From the NCBI GenBank assembly GCA_016795065.1, contig JAEUIU010000052.1, positions 1 through 62,805 on the forward strand: 62,805 nt of DNA, in the 5' to 3' direction. The notes beneath the pieces are model-generated. The model worked only from the letters and a program-made list of their open reading frames with translations, was not told where the DNA came from and searched no databases. Position numbers and translations under genes: made by a program. This DNA comes from Phycisphaerae bacterium (GTDB lineage: Bacteria; Planctomycetota; Phycisphaerae; Phycisphaerales; SM1A02). Below are positions 9,794 to 18,190 of the stretch, in pieces. The stretch's first letter is position 1. Each line of letters opens with the position of its first letter.

Positions 9794-10978
9794 ATGAGAT
9801 TCATGAATGCCATCGGAGCTGTCGCGCGCGCCTGGGCCATTGCCGCCGCCGTTCTGTGCATCGAGCCACCGAGTGCCCACGCCGGCGCCGGTTGCGACGA
9901 ATGGAACGCCGCGTACGGCGATCCTGGGCTGAACAACAGCGTGAATGCGATGGCGACGTTCTTCGGCCAGCCAACCGTCGGCGGCACATTCACAAACGCG
10001 GGCGGAACAGCGGCATCGCGTGTGGCCCGTTGGGATGGGGTCAATTGGCAGGCGCTCGGCTCTGGCGTTGGCGGGACCGTGCAGTCCATGCTCGTTTTCG
10101 AAGGCCAGCTCGTGGTCGCAGGGCAGTTCACCACGGCCGGCGGCATCACCGCCAACCGAATCGCCCGTTGGAACGGCACCACCTGGTCCGCCATGGGCGA
10201 TGGCTTCGACAACACGGTCTTCGACCTCGCTATCTTCAACGGGCAATTGGTTGCGGTGGGTCAGTTCCAGAATTCCGGGGCCACACCGGCCCTTCGAATC
10301 GCAAAATGGAACGGCGTCAGTTGGGAGCCGATCGGTGCGGGCTTCAACAACACCACCCGAGCCGTCCTTGTCTGGGAGGGAGAGCTCTACGCAGCCGGCG
10401 TCTTCACCGCTTCCGGCGACCTGATCCGAACCCGCATCGCCCGTTGGGATGGCGCGCTGTGGCAGTCCCTTGGCAGTGGCCTCACCGGAACGCCCGAGGA
10501 CCTCATCGAATTCGGCGGGAACCTGGTCGTCGCCGGAACCGTCAGCAACGCGGGCGGACTCGCGGTCAACAACATCGCCCAGTGGGACGGCGCCGCGTGG
10601 TCCCTCGTCGGAAGCGGCTTGGCGGGCGGAGTGAATGCGATGACCATCCATAACGGTTCGCTCATCGCGGGTGGAGCGTTCACGGCGTTAGGAGGCATGA
10701 CCACCGGGATCATCGTGAATCGAATCGCCCGCTGGGATGGAACCGATTGGGGACCGATCGGTGGCGCTGCGATGAACGGAAGCGTCGATGCGGTCATGGA
10801 CTTGGACGGGGACCTCATCGCCGCCGGCGCGTTCACGGCGGCAGGAACCCAACTCACCGGCCGCATCGCAAACCTCACCGAGGCAGGTGGCTCCTGCACG
10901 GGCGACCTGAACGGTGACGGTCAAGTCGGCGCCCCGGACCTTGCCCTCATGCTCGGTGCATGGGGGATCTGTCCTTGA
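9794..10978 (+). CDS. Exoprotein with propeller-like repeats and one LGAWG motif
   Basis: 394 aa from the ATG at 9794, chosen because MRFMNAIGAVARAW starts a signal peptide (cleavage after AHAGA, about 28) and GGGAAGAGAGAG precedes it. The mature part is about seven copies of a 45-residue unit, each with the pattern (I/V)ARWDG..W...G.G..G.V..(M/L)....G.L(V/I).AG.F..AGG, which probably forms a beta-propeller. The C terminus (about 370-394) holds a single GDLNGDGQVGAPDLALMLGAWG repeat. Single EF-hand copies bind calcium weakly, and the other exoproteins here have two. Exported, role unknown, perhaps cell-surface. A strong hairpin terminator follows. Confidence 0.75.
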   Translation: MRFMNAIGAVARAWAIAAAVLCIEPPSAHAGAGCDEWNAAYGDPGLNNSVNAMATFFGQPTVGGTFTNAGGTAASRVARWDGVNWQALGSGVGGTVQSMLVFEGQLVVAGQFTTAGGITANRIARWNGTTWSAMGDGFDNTVFDLAIFNGQLVAVGQFQNSGATPALRIAKWNGVSWEPIGAGFNNTTRAVLVWEGELYAAGVFTASGDLIRTRIARWDGALWQSLGSGLTGTPEDLIEFGGNLVVAGTVSNAGGLAVNNIAQWDGAAWSLVGSGLAGGVNAMTIHNGSLIAGGAFTALGGMTTGIIVNRIARWDGTDWGPIGGAAMNGSVDAVMDLDGDLIAAGAFTAAGTQLTGRIANLTEAGGSCTGDLNGDGQVGAPDLALMLGAWGICP

Positions 10979-11035
10979 GTGAGGCCACTCGCGCCGCGAA
11001 ACCTCATGTGGGCGTGATACATGCAACCGAATGTC

Positions 11036-11070
11036 GGGCCGGCGTGCGCGAGCATGCCGGCCCTTCTCCT
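11036..11070 (+). terminator. Intrinsic terminator after the propeller-like exoprotein gene
   Basis: A 12-bp stem (11036-11047 with 11052-11063, one G-T pair, tetraloop GCGA) is followed by TTCTCCT, about 58 nt after the stop codon. GCGA is a GNRA loop, which stabilises such hairpins. Confidence 0.65.
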
Positions 11071-11175
11071 ATCCGTTCCGGGCGCTCTGGGCGGCAACGC
11101 GGGTCACCGACACGTCGGATTTCACAGTGCTGCTTGGTGCGGACGGTTGATGCCGAAAGCGCAATGCCCTGCGGC

Positions 11176-13026
11176 TCACGTTGACGTAGGAGCGCCCGGC
11201 CCTGCGTTGCCGTCAGCCACGTGCCCGGTCGTCAGTTCGTTCCAGGATCGGCCCGCGACGACGAGCAGGACGACGCCGCCGATCGGCGGGACGAGCAAAA
11301 GGAGGACGTCGTTCACCATCGCCGGCACCTGCTCGGGGAGGCCGAGGCCCACGGCGTTCAGGAGCATCCACACGTAGCGTCGACCGGCCGTAACGAGCAG
11401 CGCCAAAGCGACGACGGTGACGACGCGGGAGAGGATGGGAGCGGATGTTCGCAGCACTGCACCGCCAGCGAGCAGGAAGAGCGCCGAGGCGACGAAGACC
11501 AGCGCGGAGAGGGTGGTCAGGATGGGCTCAACCGATTGGTCTGCTCCGAAGAGCGACCAGGCTGGTGCCGAGGCCAGACAGGCCATGCCGAGGAGAGCGG
11601 CGGCGAAGCGGGCCCGTCGCGCGGCCCCGCCGTCGAGGAACATCGTGCCTTCCGGCATCGGCGGCGACTCCTCTTGGGCAGTGCTCACCGGTGCCGGCGC
11701 ACCGCTCCGCCGCGTGGGCTTGAGCAACGGGATCAGGCCCAGGCAGACCAGTCCCACCACGACATCGGCCATCATCGTCGCCGGATATCCCCATCGCTCG
11801 GCGACCTTCCCCTGCCAGACGGCTGAGTAGGAGATCGCGACGTTCGCCAGCGCCATGTACGCCGTGAACTGCGTTCCGGCCACCGCCGGGTTGGTGACGT
11901 CCATCATGATCGCCGACCGTGTTCCGTACATGAGTCCCTGGAACGCGGCGTAGACGATCGAAGCGACCCATAGCGCGGTAAAGAGCTCCTGCGGCACGGG
12001 CCATCGCGCGTCGGTCACGGGGTTGATCGGGAGGAACCAGCCGTGTTTCACCAGCACCGTCATCATGTACAGAACCGGCAGTCCCATCAGCGTGACGTAT
12101 GCGAAGAGCGTCTTGCGTCGCCCCAGGCGATCGGAAAGGAAGCCGCCCAGCACGCAGAAGAGCGCGGAGGTGATGGTGCTTGCCACGTTGAGTCGACCGA
12201 CCTCGTCGTCGTCCATGCCGAGTTCGACCGCGAGACTTGACTGGAGCGCCAGGCCCAGGCACATCGCGCCAGGCGGAAGGAGCGAGAAGAAGACGCCCGC
12301 GAACGCGCCCCGCGTGCCGAAGAATGAGCGAAAGGCGTTCACCGAGAAGGCGTGCATCTCTCCGAGCGCCACCTTGAGACGCGAGCCCTCCCCGATGTCG
12401 CGTTCGGGCATCGGCGGCTCGCGCATCAAGAGGAGCACGACGAGCGTCACCGCGAGAATCGTCCCTGTGACGAAATAAAACGTCACCGCAAAGGGCACGT
12501 AGCCCGAGAGGAGGAGAACCCCGCCACCGCCGAGCATCTGCCCGATATAGGCGCCCGAGAACATCATTCCGTTGGCGAGCCCCCGCTCCTCCTTCTTCAG
12601 GGTGTTGCAGGCAAGAGCGTCGATGGCGACGTCCTGCATGGCTCCGAAGACGTTGTGGACCAAGAGAATCGCCGTGAAGAGTCCCATCTGCTCGGGGAGC
12701 TTCAGGAGGACCGTCGACAGCAGCGTCGCCGACATCATCACTTGGGCAAGCACAATCCAGCCGCGCCGGTGACCCATCCTTCTCCAGCCGAATACGTCGA
12801 TGATCGGACCAAGCGCCCACTTGAAGGCCCAGGGGAGATAGAAGAGCCCGACGAAGGCCCCAATCTCGGCCGGACCGACGCCCGAACGGCGAAGCTGGGT
12901 CGCAACGGCGGTCGCGGCAAAGCCGAGGGGAATGCCCTCGGTGACGTAGAGAAGGAAGAACGCAACCAGCCGCCCGGTCCGGGAGGCGAGGAGGTTGGGA
13001 CGAACTGGAAACGAGAATTTCGTCAA
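11176..13026 (-). CDS. AmpG-like major facilitator superfamily transporter
   Basis: 616 aa. TEGIPLGFAATAVATQLR near the N terminus, then LPWAFKWALGPIID and RRGWIVLAQ, is the signature stretch of the AmpG/PAT-type MFS branch (muropeptide or acetyl-CoA-type permeases). About twelve transmembrane helices can be traced up to about residue 450. A non-MFS C-terminal extension of about 150 residues adds a Pro/Glu linker and four more hydrophobic helices, making it longer than classical AmpG (about 490). No beta-lactamase or peptidoglycan-recycling gene is adjacent, so the substrate is open. The first available start is TTG at 13026; no earlier in-frame start fits. Confidence 0.75.
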   Translation of the reverse strand: MTKFSFPVRPNLLASRTGRLVAFFLLYVTEGIPLGFAATAVATQLRRSGVGPAEIGAFVGLFYLPWAFKWALGPIIDVFGWRRMGHRRGWIVLAQVMMSATLLSTVLLKLPEQMGLFTAILLVHNVFGAMQDVAIDALACNTLKKEERGLANGMMFSGAYIGQMLGGGGVLLLSGYVPFAVTFYFVTGTILAVTLVVLLLMREPPMPERDIGEGSRLKVALGEMHAFSVNAFRSFFGTRGAFAGVFFSLLPPGAMCLGLALQSSLAVELGMDDDEVGRLNVASTITSALFCVLGGFLSDRLGRRKTLFAYVTLMGLPVLYMMTVLVKHGWFLPINPVTDARWPVPQELFTALWVASIVYAAFQGLMYGTRSAIMMDVTNPAVAGTQFTAYMALANVAISYSAVWQGKVAERWGYPATMMADVVVGLVCLGLIPLLKPTRRSGAPAPVSTAQEESPPMPEGTMFLDGGAARRARFAAALLGMACLASAPAWSLFGADQSVEPILTTLSALVFVASALFLLAGGAVLRTSAPILSRVVTVVALALLVTAGRRYVWMLLNAVGLGLPEQVPAMVNDVLLLLVPPIGGVVLLVVAGRSWNELTTGHVADGNAGPGAPTST

Positions 13027-13301
13027 GCGGGGTCCGGCGTCGATGGATCTCCCCGGACTCTGCTCGGGACGCGAGCCTCGGCGACCGCATCACGCTATCG
13101 GATCCGCGGCGAGGCTGGAGGGACCGGGGCGGCCCGGGCCATGCCTTCCCACCATCCCGCGGTCGGTGTGCCAACCCGTCCGCCCACCGGTTTGGCTGGC
13201 GGTCGTTTGATACCATTCGCCCCTTCGGCCCCCGCCTCGGTCAGCGTGCAGGCCCTCTCAGGCCGACCGCCCGCAGCATTTCGCAGTCGTCAGGCGTCGC
13301 G

Positions 13302-13778
13302 ATGAACATCCTCGACATTCTTTCTTCCGACGCCATCAAGGTGCCGCTCGAGGCGACCCACAAGCAGGCCGCCATCGAGGAGCTTGTGGACCTCCTCAGC
13401 GCAAAGGGCATCGTCACCGACGGCCCGTCGCTCAAACGGGCTGTCTGGGAGCGCGAACAGCAGCGCTCGACCGGCATCGGCGAAGGACTCGCCATTCCCC
13501 ACGGCAAGTCCACCAGCGCCCGCGCCCTGACCATGGCCATCGGGAAGCCGAAGGACGCGATCGAGTTCGGCTCGATCGACAGGAAGCCGGTCCGGATGAT
13601 CATCCTCCTGGTCTCCCCCACCGACCGGATCGCCGAGCACATCCAGGCCCTCGGTAAGGTCAGCCGCCTGATGACCAACCAGCAGTTCCGGGCCGCCTGC
13701 TACGAGGCCGGTAGCTCCAACGACCTCTACGACCTCTTCCGCAAGGCGGAAGGCGGCGTCGCGACGCCGCAGGCCTGA
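13302..13778 (+). CDS. PTS fructose/nitrogen-type EIIA domain protein (PtsN-like)
   Basis: 158 aa, the normal length of a single EIIA type-2 domain. The active-site segment STGIGEGLAIPHGKS places the phospho-accepting histidine at residue 67. Flanking family features are present: DLLSAKGIV and a C-terminal LMTNQQFRAACYEAGS. In bacteria such stand-alone EIIA(Ntr) proteins accept phosphate from an EI/HPr chain and regulate rather than transport. No EI, HPr or EIIBC gene is in the window, so a regulatory role is more likely than sugar uptake (inference). Confidence 0.85.
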   Translation: MNILDILSSDAIKVPLEATHKQAAIEELVDLLSAKGIVTDGPSLKRAVWEREQQRSTGIGEGLAIPHGKSTSARALTMAIGKPKDAIEFGSIDRKPVRMIILLVSPTDRIAEHIQALGKVSRLMTNQQFRAACYEAGSSNDLYDLFRKAEGGVATPQA

Positions 13779-13862
13779 AGCGGCGAGTTCGTCCGCGAGG
13801 CACGACGACCAGCAATAGCAGCCCGTGGCGCGACGCAGCCGCGGTGACGTCGGAGATTCTCT

Positions 13863-13887
13863 CACGGAGACCACGGAGTGCACGGAG
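13863..13887. repeat. Triple 9-nt direct repeat (CACGGAG core)
   Basis: CACGGAG occurs three times at an exact 9-nt period (13863, 13872, 13881) in the 136-nt gap between the PTS IIA gene and the end of the polyferredoxin gene. No coding explanation is seen. Confidence 0.6.
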
Positions 13888-13914
13888 AAGAGGGTCTGGA
13901 GGAAGTCCCTTCCC

Positions 13915-15963
13915 TCACCGCCGATCGCGCAACCCTGCGGCTTCTTTCATCAGCTCCGCGCCTTCGGCCTCCTTGCCGATTCCCATCAAGAGCTCTCCTA
14001 ACGATTGGCGCAGCCGCCAGTCCTTCGGCGCGAGCCGCACCGCGTTGCGCAGGGCTTCCTCCGCCTCGGTCATGCGCTCCATGCGGGCGTAGCCGATGGC
14101 GAGGGCCCGGTAGGCGAAGGGGTTGTCCGGCTCGATCTCGAGCGTGCGCAGGGTGAGATCAATTCCCTCCTGGGTCTCGGCGCCGAAGCCATGCTCGGCG
14201 AGCACCAGCGAGAGTCGTCGCATGAGGAAGAGATCGATCGTCGCGTCAGCGCCCGCGGCACGGGCCCGCTCGAGACCCTTGCGGGCGGCGGCGATCGCCA
14301 TAGGCTCGCGTCCTTCGGAGACGAGCCACTGGACATACTCGTCTTGGAGCTGCACCCAGAGCGGCTGGGCGGCGAGCGTTTCCTCGTACCAGCGGATGGC
14401 CGATTCGCCGCTGTCCTTGCGACGAAGGATTCGCCCCAGCCCGGCCGCATACGCCTCGTTCAGCCCATCGCGCCGGATTCCTTCGCGCAGCGTCGCCTCG
14501 GCCTCGTCATAACGGCCCAGTGCTGCCAGAAGCCACGCCTTTCGCTGCTCGATCGCCGGCTGGACCGGCGGGAAGATCCCGACGCCACCGCGACCGATGG
14601 TGCTGATGGCCTGATAGATGCCGAGTGCCCGCTCGGCTGAGATCCGCATCGGAGGATCGAGTTCGATCGGGTTCTCGGAGAAGACCACCGATGGCGGCGT
14701 CGTGACCCGATCGTCATGCCACGTAGCGACGAAGGCAACCGCGTTGATCGCCGCACTGTGCAAGGTGACGAGGAGGCAGAGGCCCGCCACGACCAGCCAT
14801 GCGAGGCCGGCCGGCCGGAGCCTTCCGCGGAGCTTGAGTTGCCAGCGGTGAAAGCGTGCGTTCGGCCGTAGAACCGTGCGCCAGGCCTTGAAGGCGATGA
14901 AAACGACGCAGGCCGTCACACCCGAGGAAAAGAGAAGCGGCAGCGTGAAGCCGAAGGTCCCGCGCGTCGCCAGGAAGGCCAGCGCCGCAACGATCGCGAA
15001 GCCGACTTCCTCGCGAAGGCTCAGGTCGTAGGCCCGCGCCTTGGGCTCTCGTCCGCCGCGCGGCTTGGCGGCCACCGCCGGCGCTCCAAACGAGAATGAG
15101 AGCGCATCGTTTGGGCAGACGTTGACACAGTCCATGCACTTCATGCATCCCGGGTCGACGACCATGCCGTAGTCGCGCACCTCCTCATGGACACGCACAT
15201 TCGAAGTACAGACCGCGGTGCAGTGGCCGCACTGCTCGCACTGGTCGTTCACGCGAATGCGGCCCACGGCGAACTCGTCCAGCGGCGCGAAGAAGCCGCC
15301 GTAAGGACAGGCGTAGGTGCAGTAGCCCTTGGTGCCGAGGAGGTAGACGATGAGGAACCCGCACACGAGGATGAACGGGATCGACAGCAGGACGCCCGGG
15401 AAGTTGGCCCAGTAGTCGTCAACGATGAGTCGCGTCGTGAATCCGGGCCACGTCAGTTCGGGTCGCGTGTAGGGCGCGATCGCCAGCCGGTAGAAGACCG
15501 GCCAGAGGAACATGTAGAGGGCCAGGATCAGCGGCACGAAGAGTAGGAGCCGCGAGCGGAAGGGCTTCGGCCGAATGCCGACCCGCTCCATGAGCCAGGC
15601 ACACAGGTCCTGAAGCATGATGATGTGGCAGCCCCAGCCGCAGAACCAGCGACCCAGAATGAGCGTGGAGACGAGCCCGATGCCGAAGACGATGGTGCCG
15701 GCGTTGATAACGCCATCCTTGAAGGTCGCCATCGAGTCGCTCGGCTCGAGCGGGGCGACGCTGGTTCCGACCAGGAACCAATGCGCCACATGGGCGATCA
15801 TCACCAACTGGATCGCGGCCAGGACGATCGCCCGGTACTTCCCGATGGTCGAATGGGGCTTGGGGTGAGGCGCATGGCCCGCTGGCCCCGCACCGTTCGC
15901 GAGGATGGTCAGCGAAACCGTCCGACCATCAGGTGCCTTCGTACGCCGCGCGTCGCAACTCAT
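13915..15963 (-). CDS. Membrane polyferredoxin (NapH/NosR/CcoG-like) fused to C-terminal TPR repeats
   Basis: 682 aa from the ATG at 15963; the frame stays open further upstream but would overlap the divergent DnaJ gene. The first about 230 residues have four to five membrane helices with the family's Cys motifs FCGWGCH (108-113) and YCTYACPYG (214-222). Two [4Fe-4S] motifs follow, CxxCxxCxxxC at 242-252 and 273-283, then VNVCPNDAL. Two or three more helices (about 320-415) lead to a soluble C-terminal part (about 445-682) built of TPR-like helical pairs. NapH/NosR/CcoG proteins pass electrons across the membrane to periplasmic metalloenzymes. The TPR tail could dock a partner. No reductase or copper protein gene is adjacent. 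Confidence 0.8.
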   Translation of the reverse strand: MSCDARRTKAPDGRTVSLTILANGAGPAGHAPHPKPHSTIGKYRAIVLAAIQLVMIAHVAHWFLVGTSVAPLEPSDSMATFKDGVINAGTIVFGIGLVSTLILGRWFCGWGCHIIMLQDLCAWLMERVGIRPKPFRSRLLLFVPLILALYMFLWPVFYRLAIAPYTRPELTWPGFTTRLIVDDYWANFPGVLLSIPFILVCGFLIVYLLGTKGYCTYACPYGGFFAPLDEFAVGRIRVNDQCEQCGHCTAVCTSNVRVHEEVRDYGMVVDPGCMKCMDCVNVCPNDALSFSFGAPAVAAKPRGGREPKARAYDLSLREEVGFAIVAALAFLATRGTFGFTLPLLFSSGVTACVVFIAFKAWRTVLRPNARFHRWQLKLRGRLRPAGLAWLVVAGLCLLVTLHSAAINAVAFVATWHDDRVTTPPSVVFSENPIELDPPMRISAERALGIYQAISTIGRGGVGIFPPVQPAIEQRKAWLLAALGRYDEAEATLREGIRRDGLNEAYAAGLGRILRRKDSGESAIRWYEETLAAQPLWVQLQDEYVQWLVSEGREPMAIAAARKGLERARAAGADATIDLFLMRRLSLVLAEHGFGAETQEGIDLTLRTLEIEPDNPFAYRALAIGYARMERMTEAEEALRNAVRLAPKDWRLRQSLGELLMGIGKEAEGAELMKEAAGLRDRR

Positions 15964-15973
15964 CGTGGTCGGC

Positions 15974-15979
15974 AGTGTA
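15974..15979 (-). promoter_or_regulatory. Candidate -10 element of a near-leaderless promoter
   Basis: TACACT on the minus strand, 10 nt before the ATG of the polyferredoxin gene, with no Shine-Dalgarno in between. No good -35 is visible. Confidence 0.4.
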
Positions 15980-16037
15980 GGGCCCTGACGCTCGTGGCCA
16001 GCGTGTGGCACGACAACGCCCGACGCATGCCGCACCG

Positions 16038-16043
16038 TATACT
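16038..16043 (+). promoter_or_regulatory. Candidate -10 element of a near-leaderless promoter
   Basis: TATACT, 10 nt before the ATG of the DnaJ-like gene, with no Shine-Dalgarno between. It lies back to back with the TACACT of the divergent polyferredoxin gene in a 90-nt intergenic region. Confidence 0.4.
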
Positions 16044-16053
16044 GGCCTCGTCG

Positions 16054-17079
16054 ATGCCGCGCGACTACTACGACGTCCTGGGTGTCTCCCGAACCGCCTC
16101 GCCGGATGAGATTCGGAAAGCGCATCGGAAGCTCGCCCGCAAGCTCCACCCCGACGTCAACAAGGCACCCGATGCCGCGGCCAAGTTCGCCGAGGCCCAA
16201 GAGGCCTACGACGTCCTCTCGGACACCGAGAAGCGGAAGCGTTACGACCAGTTCGGCCACGCCGGGGTGGGGGGAGCAACGGGTGGCGCAAGTGGAAGCG
16301 ACCCCTTCGGCGGGCAGAATCCCTTCCGCGGCGGCCCGTTCTCGGGAACCGGCGGGCAGCAGCGTGGACGGCCAAACACCTGGTCGAGTGGCGACGGCGG
16401 CGGTTGGTCCGATGTCGACCCCGAGACCTTCGACACTGTCTTCGGCGACCTCTTCGGATCACGTCGGGGTGGTCGAGGCCAACGTCCCGGTGCCCGATCC
16501 GCGGCGGCTCCGTCGGTCGGCGAGGACCTCGAACACACCCTCACCATCCCTTTTGCGGTCGCCGCGCTCGGGGGAAGCGAATCGGTGCGCCTGACCCTTG
16601 GCGATGGCTCAACCCAGTCGATCGACGTGAAGATCCCGATCGGCATTCGTCCGGGCTCGAAACTGCGCATCAAGGGAAAAGGCAAGGGCGGCTCTCACGG
16701 CGGACCGCCCGGCGACCTCATCCTGATCATCAACGTTGGCGACCATCCCTGGTTCCGACGCGACGGGCTCGACCTCCTCTTGGATGTCCCAATCACCGTC
16801 GCCGAAGCGGCGCTGGGCACGATTCTCGAGGTGCCGCTACTGAAGGGCACGGTCAAGCTGAAGGTTCCGCCGGGAACCTCAAGCGGCGCGAAACTCCGGG
16901 CCAAGGGAAAGGGCCTGATCGACGCGAAGGGCGAAGCGGGCGATTTCTACGCCGTCATCAGGATCGTTGCACCCGAGGCGATCACCGCCGACGAAAAGAA
17001 ACTGTTTGAGGCCCTTCAGGAGCGGCTGCCCAATCCGCGGGCCGCGACGCTGTGGGCCGAGGATGTCGGGCTCGGTTGA
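16054..17079 (+). CDS. DnaJ-family co-chaperone without zinc finger (CbpA type)
   Basis: 341 aa. The J domain (1-70) has DYYDVLGVSRTAS and the HPD motif at 32-34, which stimulates Hsp70 ATPase activity. A Gly/Phe-rich linker (about 71-145) is followed directly by the two beta-barrel client-binding C-terminal domains (about 155-320), with GDLILIINVGDHPWFRRDGLDL as the recognisable centre. The four CxxCxGxG zinc-finger motifs of true DnaJ are absent, so it belongs to the CbpA/DnaJB class. An alternative in-frame ATG at 16027 would put the candidate -10 inside the gene, so 16054 is preferred. Cytoplasmic. Confidence 0.85.
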   Translation: MPRDYYDVLGVSRTASPDEIRKAHRKLARKLHPDVNKAPDAAAKFAEAQEAYDVLSDTEKRKRYDQFGHAGVGGATGGASGSDPFGGQNPFRGGPFSGTGGQQRGRPNTWSSGDGGGWSDVDPETFDTVFGDLFGSRRGGRGQRPGARSAAAPSVGEDLEHTLTIPFAVAALGGSESVRLTLGDGSTQSIDVKIPIGIRPGSKLRIKGKGKGGSHGGPPGDLILIINVGDHPWFRRDGLDLLLDVPITVAEAALGTILEVPLLKGTVKLKVPPGTSSGAKLRAKGKGLIDAKGEAGDFYAVIRIVAPEAITADEKKLFEALQERLPNPRAATLWAEDVGLG

Positions 17080-17152
17080 TTCACCTGCCGGAAGGCGACC
17101 GCCCGAACGGAACCCCGGGCGACGCACCGGCTAGCTCGCACGGACACGCCTC

Positions 17153-18148
17153 ATGCCGAATCTCACGCCCTCCACTCCGTCGAGACGACCGAAAGCGCCC
17201 GATGCGCCGATCACCCGAGTCGTCGTCGTGCGCGAGGGCGACCGAGCCTCCAAGCACGTGCGCGAGAACGAGCTTCCCTCGCACTTCGGGGCTCGCACCG
17301 GTTTCTGGTCAGCGATCGGCGCCGGGACCATCGTCTTCCTCTGGATCACCGGTCATCTCGGCGAGTCTCTTGGCTTTGCCCGCTCGCTGGGAATCGACGA
17401 CCTGCTCACGTCCGCCGATCAGGGACTCGCCGCTGGCGTGCGCATGGTGCTCGCCGTACCCCTCCGGATCTTTGAGATGACGATGGTCGATCCCTTTCGA
17501 CTCATCGCCGCGTGCGCCCTGATCGCCATTCCGGCGTCGGGCCTGGCCGTGTCGGCGCCGCGCGTGCCAGGCGGCCCCGCGCCGTCGAAACTGGCCCAAG
17601 GATTTTCGATCATGGGCCTCATCACGGCAGGCATCGTGTTCGCGATCCTCATCACCTGGATCGCCTGGCCCGGCCGCCGTGAGACGCTGGTGCTTGCCCC
17701 GTTCGATCGTGCCCAGTTCGGGCCGTGGCTCGCTAGCGTTCAGGCGGTCGCCGGCTTCGACGCTCTCGCCCTCGTCTCGGCGGTGCTCTGGCTCGTCCTG
17801 CTCTTCCGCCTTCCTCTGCCGCGCATCGCGATCTCCTTCGGGGCGGTGGCTGGCTTCATGGCCGCATTCGCAACTTGGACCGGGTTCGCGGTGAGTAACG
17901 GCATCGTCGACGGCTGCACCCGCGATCGACCGGTGATCATGACGCTCGTCGGCTTGGCGGCGACGCCTGCCGATCCTTCGTCAACGGGAGCCGCCCCAAC
18001 CAGCCTTCTCCTGGGAACGGTGCACGGCAAGTCGACGGTCATGGGTTCGGGTGAGCGCCCGCAACCCTTGGCCTTGGACGCACCCGAGTTCGCGGTGAGC
18101 GAGCGGGCGACACTCGAGCGCTGGATGCGGCCGTTGCCGACCGAGTGA
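17153..18148 (+). CDS. Integral membrane protein of unknown function
   Basis: 331 aa. A polar N terminus (1-45) with many Arg and Pro is followed by about five hydrophobic segments (about 47-62, 95-140, 160-185, 205-225, 228-250). The last about 70 residues are soluble and contain a hydrophilic loop with TSLLLGTVHGKSTVMGSGER. No family signature is recognised. It lies 73 nt after the DnaJ gene on the same strand and may be co-transcribed with it, but nothing in the sequence links the functions. It converges with the Sel1 gene. Confidence 0.55.
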   Translation: MPNLTPSTPSRRPKAPDAPITRVVVVREGDRASKHVRENELPSHFGARTGFWSAIGAGTIVFLWITGHLGESLGFARSLGIDDLLTSADQGLAAGVRMVLAVPLRIFEMTMVDPFRLIAACALIAIPASGLAVSAPRVPGGPAPSKLAQGFSIMGLITAGIVFAILITWIAWPGRRETLVLAPFDRAQFGPWLASVQAVAGFDALALVSAVLWLVLLFRLPLPRIAISFGAVAGFMAAFATWTGFAVSNGIVDGCTRDRPVIMTLVGLAATPADPSSTGAAPTSLLLGTVHGKSTVMGSGERPQPLALDAPEFAVSERATLERWMRPLPTE

Positions 18149-18190
18149 CCGTGCGTCGCCGAGACGGACGGGCTCTTCACTGGCTCGGCG

